Source: BAIKAL-G1 sp943369525
Lineage (GTDB): Bacteria > Cyanobacteriota > Cyanobacteriia > PCC-6307 > Cyanobiaceae
Length of the DNA stretch: 64,000 nucleotides
Reading direction: 5' to 3'
Assembly (NCBI GenBank): GCA_943369525.1
Contig: CALRNL020000010.1
Coordinates: 35,304-99,303 of the forward strand
The notes beneath the pieces are model-generated. The model was not told where the DNA came from, did not search any database, and saw nothing but the letters and a program-made list of their open reading frames with translations. Position numbers and translations under genes: made by a program. Of this stretch, positions 36,421-44,491 are shown piece by piece. How positions within the stretch are numbered: the first letter of the stretch is position 1; each line of letters starts with the position of its first letter.

Positions 36421-37956
36421 TCAGACTCCCCGCAGCCGTAGGGCCTTGCCCCGGCCCGCCAGCAGCTGGCGGCACACCATCAGGGCGCAGAGGGACACCC
36501 CGGCGGTACCTTCGCCGGGATGGATGCCGTCGCCGCAGAGCCACAGCCCTGGCAGGGGCGTGCGGCTGGCCAGGCCGAAGGGCCCGAAGCGATCCGGCTG
36601 CTGGCCGAGCCCGCCCACAAAGCCGAAGGGGCGGCCGGTCCAGTGGGCAAAGCCCCTGGGGGTGGCCAGTTCCCGGTGCAGAAATTGGCCGGGTTCGATG
36701 CCGAGCAATTCGGTGAGGCCCGCCTGGATGCCCGTTAGGGCCTGGGCCTTGCGGGCCCGGTAGCTGGCCGGATCGAGGCCAAACCAGGGGCGCGCCGCCG
36801 TGAACACGCTGGCAATCACGGTGGCTTGCCCCGCCGGCGCCCGGCCATCGCCCTCGCGGCTGGTCGACACAAACAGGTTGCCGGGGTTGGTCCATTCCAA
36901 CTGGCCGTGGAGGCCGAGGTCCCTGCTGAGGGCCTCGCGCGGGGCGGCCCCGTAGAAAACCAGGGCGCCGGAGGGATCGCCGAAGCCGCTGATGCGGCGC
37001 CCGTAGCCCGTTGGCATGGCATCGCCCAGCAGGCCTGGGAGCGCCTGGGGCGGCAGGGTCATCACCACCTCCCGGGCCTGGAGCTGGAAGGGCTCGCCGC
37101 CCTTCCCTTCGCCCTTCGCTCCGCCCGGCCCCCCGGCCCCAAGGCGACCTTGTAGACCGGCCAGGCTCCAGCCGCCGCCAGGCATTGGCCGCAGCCCGGT
37201 GAGGCGGTGGTTGCAGCGCAGCTCGCCGCCGCCGGAGGCCAGGGCCCGCTCCAGGGCGCTGGCCAACTCCTGCATGGAGCCATCTAGGTGCCAGAGCCCC
37301 TGGGGCTCCTGGGCCATGGCCAGCACGGTGGCGCCGTAGAGGGCGGCGGTGCGATCGGCCGGTTCCTGGGAATAGAGCTTGAGCTGCAGGTCGAGGAAAC
37401 GGCGCAGGCGGCGATCGCCGGCGCAGCCGCAAAGGCTGAGCAGGTCGGCCACGGTGGCGAGGCTGGCCAGGCCGCTGGCCAGGGTGGCGGGGCGGATGGC
37501 CTGCAGCAGCTGGGCCAGATCCCAACCGTTGCGGGGTGGCAGCACCGGATCGCGGCCGGCGAAGGCCCAGTTGCTGCGATGGAGGGCGGCGCAGAGGTCC
37601 CAGAAGCGCTCGCTGCCGGGGAACTGGCGCTGGCGTTCGGCGCCCCAGCGCTCGGGATCGCTCCAGAGCCGGATCGGCTCGCCCTCACCGGCAAGCTGCA
37701 CGCTGCAGCCGGGATCGAGCCGGGTCGCCGCCGGGCTCGCCAGGCCGAAATGGTCGAACAGGCGGCGATGGATGCCGCCGCTCTCCAGGCCCGCCACCTG
37801 GGTGGCGCCCACATCAAAGGTGTAGGGACCCCGGCGGAAGGTGCCGGCGCAGCCGCCGCCCTGGCTGTGGGCCTCCAGCAGAACCACCTCCAGCCCTTCG
37901 CCGGCCAACAGGGCCGCGGCGGTGAGCCCGGCGATGCCGGCCCCGACCACGGCCAC
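36421..37956 (-). CDS. crtD: CrtD-type carotenoid desaturase/isomerase
   Basis: The 511-residue product is an FAD-dependent carotenoid oxidoreductase of the phytoene-desaturase superfamily. The N-terminal GAGIAGL dinucleotide motif, GGGCAGTFRRGPYTFDVGATQV, HLDGSMQELASALERAL and the C-terminal GLWLCGDGIHPGEGTAGV are all present. By overall resemblance I favour CrtD (C-3',4' desaturase) over CrtH-type isomerases, but the two are hard to separate by eye. The start is GTG at 37956. Four further in-frame residues upstream (QGWD) look conserved, so the true start may be upstream at a non-standard codon. Confidence 0.75.
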   Translation of the reverse strand: MAVVGAGIAGLTAAALLAGEGLEVVLLEAHSQGGGCAGTFRRGPYTFDVGATQVAGLESGGIHRRLFDHFGLASPAATRLDPGCSVQLAGEGEPIRLWSDPERWGAERQRQFPGSERFWDLCAALHRSNWAFAGRDPVLPPRNGWDLAQLLQAIRPATLASGLASLATVADLLSLCGCAGDRRLRRFLDLQLKLYSQEPADRTAALYGATVLAMAQEPQGLWHLDGSMQELASALERALASGGGELRCNHRLTGLRPMPGGGWSLAGLQGRLGAGGPGGAKGEGKGGEPFQLQAREVVMTLPPQALPGLLGDAMPTGYGRRISGFGDPSGALVFYGAAPREALSRDLGLHGQLEWTNPGNLFVSTSREGDGRAPAGQATVIASVFTAARPWFGLDPASYRARKAQALTGIQAGLTELLGIEPGQFLHRELATPRGFAHWTGRPFGFVGGLGQQPDRFGPFGLASRTPLPGLWLCGDGIHPGEGTAGVSLCALMVCRQLLAGRGKALRLRGV

Positions 37957-38078
37957 ATCCCAGCCCTGGGGGCGATCGAGCTGGGTCCGATCGAGGCTGG
38001 GGCGAGCCGTCAGGGTCAGGAGCCGGCACCGAGGGAGCGGGCGGCATGCTGGCAGGGGTGTAACGCCAGCGTGGATTG

Positions 38079-39080
38079 GTGCGGCAGGCTCCCCTAGGCG
38101 ACTGGCTGGAGCGGCGCCTGGGGGTTCCGCTAGGGGCCCTGCGCCCGGTGGCGGGCGGCTGCATCCACCAGGCCTGGGCCCTGGATTTGGCCGATGGCCG
38201 GCGCCTGTTTGCCAAAACCAATCGCCTGGCCGACCTGCCCCTGCTGAAGGCCGAGGCCAACGGCTTGGCCGCCCTGGCGGCCGCGGCCGGCGAACTGGTG
38301 ATTCCCCAGCCGCTTGCCTGCGAGGCCCTGGGGGACCAGGCCCTATTGCTGCTCGAGTGGCTGCCCTTGGCGGGCGCTGCCGACGGCTCCGGGGGCGGGT
38401 CCGGCAGCACCCCTGGGGCTGGGGCGTCCGTCCCTGGATCGCCAGGCCCCAGCGCCCCTAGCTCCGCCGCCCATCGCCCCGGTGATTGCCCTAACCCGGC
38501 CGACCCGGCCCAGGCCTGGCGCCGCTTCGGGGCGGCCCTGGCGGACCTGCATCGCCTCAGCCTGGCCAGCAGTGATGGCCGCTTTGGCTGGCAGCAGGAC
38601 AACTTCATCGGCTCAGCCCCCCAGGCCAACGGCTGGCTGGGGGGCTGGGGCCAGTTCTTTGCCGAACGGCGCCTGGCTCCCCAGCTGGCCCTGGCCGCCC
38701 GGGCGGGCCGGCCCCTACGCCAGGGCGAGGCCCTGTTGGCGCGGCTGCCGGCCTGGCTGGATCAGCATGGGGCCGACCCCTGTTTGGTCCATGGCGACCT
38801 CTGGGCCGGCAATGGCGGCCTCCTTTTCGGTGGGCGGGGCGCGATCTTCGATCCGGCCGTCTATCGGGGCGACCGGGAGGTTGACCTGGCCATGGCCCGG
38901 TTGTTTGGCGGCTTCCCGGCCAGCTTCTTTGCGGGCTACGAGGGCCGCTGGCCCCTGCCCCCCGGCCACGGCCGGCGCCTTGAGATCTACAACCTGTATC
39001 ACCTGCTCAACCACGCCAACCTGTTCGGCGGCGCCTATGGGCGCCAGGCCCAGGCCAGCATCGATGCCCTGATGGCCTAG
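38079..39080 (+). CDS. Fructosamine kinase family protein
   Basis: The 333-residue product has the aminoglycoside-phosphotransferase-like kinase fold of the fructosamine-3-kinase family. Visible are GGCIHQAWALDLADGRRLFAKTN, LLLEWLPL, a DNFIGSAPQ segment, the catalytic LVHGDLWAGN and the metal-binding FDPAVYRGDREVDLAM. Family members phosphorylate ketosamines on glycated proteins. A Gly/Pro/Ser-rich insertion (about 107-148) is unusual. The start is GTG at 38079 (a TTG codon lies directly before it). Confidence 0.87.
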   Translation: MRQAPLGDWLERRLGVPLGALRPVAGGCIHQAWALDLADGRRLFAKTNRLADLPLLKAEANGLAALAAAAGELVIPQPLACEALGDQALLLLEWLPLAGAADGSGGGSGSTPGAGASVPGSPGPSAPSSAAHRPGDCPNPADPAQAWRRFGAALADLHRLSLASSDGRFGWQQDNFIGSAPQANGWLGGWGQFFAERRLAPQLALAARAGRPLRQGEALLARLPAWLDQHGADPCLVHGDLWAGNGGLLFGGRGAIFDPAVYRGDREVDLAMARLFGGFPASFFAGYEGRWPLPPGHGRRLEIYNLYHLLNHANLFGGAYGRQAQASIDALMA

Positions 39081-39195
39081 GCACTGGCTCGGTCCGGGCT
39101 ACCTCGCCCCAGCGCCGGCAAGGACATCCCGGGGCTGAACAGCCCTTAACTGCCTAGCGAATGCCTGAACAGCTTGGCGATAAAACCTGCAACTG

Positions 39196-39244
39196 AAAAA
39201 CCTGCCCAGCTGCCCCCGTAAGGGAAACAGGCGAGCAGGTTTTT
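39196..39244 (+). terminator. Bidirectional intrinsic terminator
   Basis: A 10-bp stem (AAAAACCTGC with GCAGGTTTTT) encloses a 29-nt partly paired loop. T-runs flank it on both strands, so it can end both the fructosamine-kinase gene and the convergent CAAD gene. Confidence 0.85.
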
Positions 39245-39274
39245 GGGTCTTGATCGACCCTTCAGGCTCCGCGC

Positions 39275-39640
39275 TTAGCCCAGGTATTCCTGGCGCAGGG
39301 TCTGCAATTTGGTCACCACCGCCTGGCGTTTGTCGCTGGTGGTGAGGTTTTGCCAGCTCCAGGTGCCCACCACCACCAGGCCCAGTAGTTCGAGCAGGCC
39401 CGGAATCAGCGGTAGCAGGTTGATGGTGTCGAGCACCCCCTTGATCAGGATCTGGGCCACGATCACAGCCACCAAAACCCCTAGGCCCTTGCCGAGGCGA
39501 CCCATCTGGGTCCAATCCACCTGGTCAAGGGTGGTGTTGACCTTGCCAAGGATTTCGCTGTAGCGCTCGGTGAAGCTGGCGCCCATGTCGACAGCAGGGC
39601 TGGTCGCCTGATCCTGTTGGTCGGTGGTCTCGTCGCCCAT
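39275..39640 (-). CDS. CAAD domain protein
   Basis: The 121-residue product has an acidic N-terminus, an amphipathic segment (ERYSEILGKVNTTLDQVDW) and two membrane spans (about 53-70 and 78-95) separated by a short loop. This is the CAAD pattern (cyanobacterial aminoacyl-tRNA synthetase appended domain), also found free-standing in thylakoids and linked to membrane curvature proteins of plants. The ATG at 39640 is chosen because the open frame upstream is unrelated. Confidence 0.87.
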   Translation of the reverse strand: MGDETTDQQDQATSPAVDMGASFTERYSEILGKVNTTLDQVDWTQMGRLGKGLGVLVAVIVAQILIKGVLDTINLLPLIPGLLELLGLVVVGTWSWQNLTTSDKRQAVVTKLQTLRQEYLG

Positions 39641-39680
39641 GGAAATAGTGCGCAACACTGAGAAGTCATAAGGTATCGGT

Positions 39681-40166
39681 ATGGGTGCGTCCTCGCCAGC
39701 GCTCCTGCGCCTCAATTTGGATTGGCTGACGATCCTGGTGGGAGAGCTCGCTGGGGCAGCCCCGGATGAGGGCTGTGCCTTGCTGCTGGGGCAGCGGTTG
39801 CAGGCCGCCCCAGGGGCAGGGGCGCTGACTCTGGGCCTGGTCTGGCCCTGCCTCAACATTTGGGAACCCCAGGGCGAACGTCGCCAACGCTTTTTGATCG
39901 ATCCCCGCGAGCAGTTGCTCGCCCAGCGCTGGGCCCGGCAGCGGGGCCTGCGGGTGCTCGGCTCGGCCCATAGCCATCCCGCCAGCCCAGCGGAGCCCTC
40001 CGCCACCGATCTGGCCCTGGCCGTTGCCCCAACCCTGCTGCTGATCCGTTCGGGCTTGGGGGGTGGCGCTGACGATCCAGCCAATCCCCTCGCTGGTGTG
40101 GGGGCCTGGTGGTTGCCGGGGGATGGCGAAGCACCCCTAGCCCTGGAGATCCAGCTCACTGCTTAG
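39681..40166 (+). CDS. JAMM/MPN-domain metallopeptidase
   Basis: The 161-residue product has the full JAMM zinc site: Glu30 in PDEGCALLLG and the SAHSHPASPAEPSATD block with His97, His99, Ser107 and Asp110. Bacterial stand-alone JAMM proteins remove C-terminal residues from, or cleave after, ubiquitin-like sulfur carriers of the ThiS/MoaD type. The next gene downstream encodes an E1-like enzyme with a rhodanese domain, which fits such a role. It is divergent from the CAAD gene by 40 nt. Confidence 0.87.
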   Translation: MGASSPALLRLNLDWLTILVGELAGAAPDEGCALLLGQRLQAAPGAGALTLGLVWPCLNIWEPQGERRQRFLIDPREQLLAQRWARQRGLRVLGSAHSHPASPAEPSATDLALAVAPTLLLIRSGLGGGADDPANPLAGVGAWWLPGDGEAPLALEIQLTA

Positions 40167-40361
40167 GGATGGCTGGGGTTGGGGTTGAGCTCCCTGCCTG
40201 GCCGTTGTCCCCAGGGGCGCCGCAAAAGCAATCCCGTTGGGACGCGATCGTGGGGGGCCGCTGGGTGGTGCGGATCGGCGTTATGTCGATGCCGGTGGGA
40301 CCCCCTGGGCGGATCGGGGCCGGGCGTTTGGGAGAGTGGATTCCTGGATCCAAATCCGTCC

Positions 40362-41534
40362 ATGCTTCCCCCCGATACCAGTGGCATCAGCCTGAGCCCC
40401 GATGAGGTGGCTCGCTTCTCCCGGCACCTGATCCTGCCGGAGGTGGGCATGGAGGGTCAGAAGCGTCTCAAGGCCGCCTCCGTGCTCTGTGTGGGCACCG
40501 GTGGCCTGGGTTCGCCGCTGCTGCTCTATTTGGCCGCTGCCGGGGTGGGGCGCCTGGGCATCGTCGATTTTGACGTCGTTGACCACAGCAACCTGCAACG
40601 CCAGGTGATCCACGGCACCAGCTGGGTGGGTAAGCCCAAGATCGAATCGGCCAAGGCCCGGATCCTGGAGATCAACCCCCACTGCCAGGTGGACCTCTAC
40701 GAGACCGCCCTCACCAGCGAGAACGCCCTCGAGATCATCGCCGGCTACGACCTGGTTTGCGACGGCACCGACAACTTCCCCACCCGCTACCTGGTCAACG
40801 ACGCCTGCGTGCTGTTGGGCAAGCCCAATGTGTATGGCTCGATCTTCCGCTTTGAGGGCCAGGCCACGGTCTTCAATCTCACTAGCGAGAGCCCCAACTA
40901 CCGCGACCTCTTCCCCGAGCCGCCGCCGCCGGGCATGGTGCCCTCCTGCGCCGAAGGCGGTGTGGTGGGAGTGCTGCCCGGGATCATCGGTGTGATCCAG
41001 GCCACCGAGGCCGTCAAGATCATCACGGGCATTGGCACCACCTTGAGTGGGCGGCTGCTGCTTTTTGATGCCCTGGCGATGAAGTTCCGCGAGCTCAAAC
41101 TGCGCCCCAACCCCGAGCGCCCCGTGATCGACAAATTGATTGATTACCAGGAATTCTGTGGGGTGGGCGGTTCCGCGCCGGGCCAGGAGGAAGCCGGCTC
41201 GGTTGCCAGCATCTCGGTGGGCGAACTCAAGACCCTGCTCGATGGCGACACCACGGGGCTGGTGTTGATCGACGTGCGCAATCCGCCCGAGGCCGATATC
41301 GCCGTGATCCCTGGGGCCATTTTGATCCCGCTGGATCAGATTGAAAACGGCACCGCGATCGGGCGCGTCCAGCAGCTGGCGGCGGGCAAAACCCTCTATG
41401 TGCATTGCAAGCTGGGGGGACGCTCCGCCAAGGCCCTGATTGCCCTGAAGCGCTCTGGCATTGAAGGGATCAACGTGGCAGGCGGCATCGACGCCTGGAG
41501 CCAGGAGGTGGATCCCAGCGTGCAGCGCTATTGA
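40362..41534 (+). CDS. moeB: E1-like adenylyltransferase with rhodanese domain (MoeB/ThiF family)
   Basis: The 390-residue product has a ThiF/MoeB adenylation domain (GTGGLGSPLLLYLAAAG near 45-61, DFDVVDHSNLQRQ, GYDLVCDGTDNF) and a C-terminal rhodanese domain whose active Cys349 sits in HCKLGGRS. It activates the C-terminus of a MoaD/ThiS-like carrier and can hand it sulfur. The CxxC zinc pairs of E. coli MoeB are not visible; only PSCAEGG remains, apparently usual for the cyanobacterial form. The start at 40362 gives the family N-terminus (FSRHLILPEVGMEGQ). It follows the JAMM gene by 195 nt. Confidence 0.9.
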   Translation: MLPPDTSGISLSPDEVARFSRHLILPEVGMEGQKRLKAASVLCVGTGGLGSPLLLYLAAAGVGRLGIVDFDVVDHSNLQRQVIHGTSWVGKPKIESAKARILEINPHCQVDLYETALTSENALEIIAGYDLVCDGTDNFPTRYLVNDACVLLGKPNVYGSIFRFEGQATVFNLTSESPNYRDLFPEPPPPGMVPSCAEGGVVGVLPGIIGVIQATEAVKIITGIGTTLSGRLLLFDALAMKFRELKLRPNPERPVIDKLIDYQEFCGVGGSAPGQEEAGSVASISVGELKTLLDGDTTGLVLIDVRNPPEADIAVIPGAILIPLDQIENGTAIGRVQQLAAGKTLYVHCKLGGRSAKALIALKRSGIEGINVAGGIDAWSQEVDPSVQRY

Positions 41535-41664
41535 AAGGGGGGTATGGAACAACGGTTGGCGATGGCGGGCTGGCCGTTCACCTGCCCAGGGCTGGGATGG
41601 ATGGAGATTGGGCCCGCTTAATCGGCCCCGATTGATCGCTCGCGATGGGAGGGGTTTTTAGACG

Positions 41665-42900
41665 TTAGTAATCCACACCGCGCTTGAGATCAACGCCCCG
41701 TTCGGCGTAATGCTTGTGGCAAACCATCTCGGAGTGGACGCTGGCTAGATCGAAGTAAGCCGGCGGATTTTTGCAGCGGCCGGTGATAATTACTTCCGTT
41801 TCGGAGGGTTTGCGCAGCAGGGTTTGCACGATCGGTTCCACCGGCAGTAGCTCCAGGTCCACGGTGGGGTTGAGCTCATCGAGGATCACGGTTTTGTAGA
41901 GGCCACTGGCGATGGCGGCCCGGGCGATCTCCCAGGCCCGCTCCGCTTCCACATAGTCGATCGGCTGCTGCTGGCCGCGCCAAACGATCGCATCGCGGCC
42001 GGAGCGCAGGTGGTCGACCAGGTGGGGATAGCTTTCGCGCAGGGCGGCGATGGCGGCGTCTTCGGTGTAGCCGCTGCCGCCCTTGAGCCACTGCAGGATC
42101 AGCACCCGGTGGCTCTTGTCCTGGCTGATGCCCCGGCCGATCGCCTGCAGGGCCTTGCCCAGGGCGCTGGTGGATTTGCCCTTGCCTTCCCCGGTGTAAA
42201 TCTCGATGCCATCGAGCCCCGGGTTGGCGGCCCCATCCGGGTAGCCCTCCTCGTCAAGCCAGAGATCCTTACGGCGGTGGGCCCGCATTTCCGAGTGCAG
42301 ATCGGCGATCTGCACCAGCTGGCGTGGGGCGCCCCGGCCGGTGACGATCACTTCCATGCCGGCGGGCTTGGCGGCCAGGGTCTGCACCACATCAGCGATG
42401 TCCAGCAGGCCCAGGTCAAGCACCGGGCTCAGTTCATCCAGCACCACCACCGAGTAAAGGGCGCTGGCGATTGCGCCCTTGGCGATGTCCCAGCCCCGCT
42501 GGGCCTCCTGGCGATCAAATTTGGTGGCTTCGTCGGCCGTGAAGAAATCACCCCGGCCGGTGCGCACCTGGTCGATGAGATGGGGAAAGCCCTGCTGCAG
42601 GGCCTCGATCGCGGCGTCCTCGTCGTAGGAGCGGCCTGGCCCCTTCAAAAAGCGCAGCAGCAGCACGCGGGTGCGTTTCTGTTCGCAGATCCCCAGGCCG
42701 ATCGTGCGCAGCACCACCCCCAGGGCGGCCTGGCTCTTGCCCTTGCCGTCGCCGTCATAGACGTGCAGCTGGCCATGGCTGCGCTCACTGGCGTCAGCGG
42801 CTGTGCGGATGCCGATGCCGCGGGCGCTGCCGGCGGAGGAACTGCTGCTGGAACGGCGGTTGGCGATGCCCGTCACGGAGGTGCTGCCCTGCAGGGCCAT
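41665..42900 (-). CDS. cobO: Tandem-domain corrinoid adenosyltransferase (CobO/BtuR-like)
   Basis: The 411-residue product contains two successive CobO/BtuR-type P-loop domains, about 45-215 and 230-411. P-loops GDGKGKS (50-56) and GEGKGKS (237-243) are both intact, as are paired segments VVLDELSPVLDL / VILDELNPTVDL and the VTGRG / ITGRC strand ends. Single-domain members transfer adenosyl from ATP to cob(I)alamin or cobyrinic acid diamide. Here the two halves are homologous but not identical. The first 40 residues are Ser-rich and probably disordered. It is divergent from larE by 54 nt. Confidence 0.85.
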   Translation of the reverse strand: MALQGSTSVTGIANRRSSSSSSAGSARGIGIRTAADASERSHGQLHVYDGDGKGKSQAALGVVLRTIGLGICEQKRTRVLLLRFLKGPGRSYDEDAAIEALQQGFPHLIDQVRTGRGDFFTADEATKFDRQEAQRGWDIAKGAIASALYSVVVLDELSPVLDLGLLDIADVVQTLAAKPAGMEVIVTGRGAPRQLVQIADLHSEMRAHRRKDLWLDEEGYPDGAANPGLDGIEIYTGEGKGKSTSALGKALQAIGRGISQDKSHRVLILQWLKGGSGYTEDAAIAALRESYPHLVDHLRSGRDAIVWRGQQQPIDYVEAERAWEIARAAIASGLYKTVILDELNPTVDLELLPVEPIVQTLLRKPSETEVIITGRCKNPPAYFDLASVHSEMVCHKHYAERGVDLKRGVDY

Positions 42901-42954
42901 GGCCAGGCCTCATACCGTTGGATCCTAACGACGGCCCTGGGGGGCCCAGGTGCG

Positions 42955-43881
42955 ATGAACCGCCACCGGCAAGTGGAGACCCTGGCTCCTGCCCAGCAGC
43001 TGGCGCTGGCGGCCCTGCGCGAGCGCATCGCCAGCTATGGCCAGGTGTTGGTGGCCTACTCCGGCGGGGTGGACAGCGCCCTGGTGGCGGCAATTGCCGC
43101 CGAGCAGTTGGGCGGGCGGGCCGTCGCCGTGACCGGCATCTCACCCGCCCTGGCCCCCCATCTGCGCAGAGAGGCCCAACTCCAGGCCGCCTGGCTGGGC
43201 CTGGTCCACCGCGAGATCGCCACCGCCGAGCTGCAGGATCCGGCCTACGCCAGCAACCCGATCGACCGCTGCTACGCCTGCAAAAAGGAACTGCATGGCC
43301 TGCTCGCCGCCCTGGCCGAGGCCGAACGGGTTGGGCTTGCCGAGGGGGCCTGGGCCGGGCCGGCTGGGGATCCCCAGGTGCCCACGGTGCTGGATGGGGT
43401 CAACCTCGATGACCTGGGCGACCACCGGCCGGGCCTGCGGGCGGCCCAGGAGCGGGGCGTTGTATCGCCCCTGGCGGAGCTGGCCATCGACAAGGCGGCG
43501 GTGCGGGCGATCTCCCGGGCCCTGGGCTTCCCCTGGTGGGACAAGCCGGCCCAGCCCTGCCTGGCCTCCCGCTTCCCCTATGGCGAGCCGATTTCGGCCA
43601 CCCGGCTGCAGCGGGTGGCCGCCGCCGAAGACTGGCTGCGGGCCCGGGGCCTGCCGGAGGTGCGGGTCCGCAGCCAGGGGGAGGCGGCCCGGATTGAGGT
43701 GCCGGCGGCCCTGATCGCTGGCCTGCTGGCCGATGGCGCCCGCGAGCCCCTGGTGGCGGCCTTCCGTCAGCTGGGATTCAGCGCCGTGAGCCTGGATCTG
43801 GAGGGGCTGGTGAGTGGCAAGCTCAACCGCGATCACCTCGAGGCCGCCAGCCGCCGTGGGGCCCAGGCCCCCCCGGTTTGA
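42955..43881 (+). CDS. larE: PP-loop sulfur transferase, LarE family
   Basis: The 308-residue product has the PP-loop YSGGVDS (35-41), NPIDRCYACKKELH and the C-terminal PCLASRFPYGEPIS segment that define the LarE / NAD-synthase-like family. LarE sacrifices a Cys sulfur to build the nickel-pincer cofactor of lactate racemase; cyanobacterial relatives may act on other substrates, and no larA, larB or larC is visible here. The start at 42955 is chosen because the longer upstream frame runs antisense to cobO. Confidence 0.85.
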   Translation: MNRHRQVETLAPAQQLALAALRERIASYGQVLVAYSGGVDSALVAAIAAEQLGGRAVAVTGISPALAPHLRREAQLQAAWLGLVHREIATAELQDPAYASNPIDRCYACKKELHGLLAALAEAERVGLAEGAWAGPAGDPQVPTVLDGVNLDDLGDHRPGLRAAQERGVVSPLAELAIDKAAVRAISRALGFPWWDKPAQPCLASRFPYGEPISATRLQRVAAAEDWLRARGLPEVRVRSQGEAARIEVPAALIAGLLADGAREPLVAAFRQLGFSAVSLDLEGLVSGKLNRDHLEAASRRGAQAPPV

Positions 43882-43916
43882 GAGCGATCCCCACCCTGTT
43901 GCCCCAAGTGGGGCCC

Positions 43917-43942
43917 ACAAAAAAAGGGGCCCTTGGGCCCCT
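43917..43942 (-). terminator. Intrinsic terminator after speD
   Basis: On the minus strand an 8-bp stem AGGGGCCC/GGGCCCCT with a TT/AA loop is followed by a run of seven T. It lies 28 nt after the speD stop. Confidence 0.9.
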
Positions 43943-43970
43943 AGGTGGGATCACGGGATCGGGCTTGGCG

Positions 43971-44465
43971 TCAGTTGAGCCCAGCTGCGGTCACCGCTGC
44001 CACGGGAGCTCGGTCGGCACCGGCCACTTCGCTGGGGGTTTCCCGCAGGAAACTTTTCAGCTTGAAACGGGCGGCGTTGAGTTCTTCGCTCAACACGGCG
44101 CAGGCCCGTTCAGGCATGGTGTGGTCCCCACAGGTGAACACATCCACCGCGGCGTAGCCCGATTCAGGCCAGGTGTGAATCGAAATATGTGATTCGGCCA
44201 GGAGGGCTAGGCCCGTGACTCCCTGCGGTTCAAACCGGTGGGTAATCAAGTTCAGGAGGGTGGCGCCAGCACGCTTCGCTGCTGTCGTAATGGCGTTCCT
44301 GAGAAAAGCTTCGTCGTCGAGCTTGGCGGAATCGCAGTTGTAAAGCTCGAGGATGCAGTGTTTGCCCACCATGTCGGTGGCACTGAGGTTGGGATTGGGG
44401 CTTGGGGAGTAGGTGCTCGCAGCTCCGGTCCATCCCGGGTTGGGGTGGAGGCAGGCCTGGGTCAT
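43971..44465 (-). CDS. speD: S-adenosylmethionine decarboxylase proenzyme
   Basis: The 164-residue product is a bacterial class 1b SpeD that makes decarboxylated SAM for spermidine synthesis. The self-cleavage site that yields the pyruvoyl group is Glu91-Ser92 in LLAESHISIHTWPE, with His97 and Cys112 (DVFTCGD) also in place. The 30-residue N-terminus before MVGKHCILELYNCD is longer than usual, so the start could be the internal ATG of MVGKH at about residue 32. A terminator follows. Confidence 0.94.
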   Translation of the reverse strand: MTQACLHPNPGWTGAASTYSPSPNPNLSATDMVGKHCILELYNCDSAKLDDEAFLRNAITTAAKRAGATLLNLITHRFEPQGVTGLALLAESHISIHTWPESGYAAVDVFTCGDHTMPERACAVLSEELNAARFKLKSFLRETPSEVAGADRAPVAAVTAAGLN

Positions 44466-44491
44466 CGAATCCAGTCAGACAGCACCCCATC

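Noticed and set aside
42010..42954. Upstream extension of larE across the whole of cobO
   Set aside because: This part is antisense to a well-supported gene; the LarE family start is at 42955.
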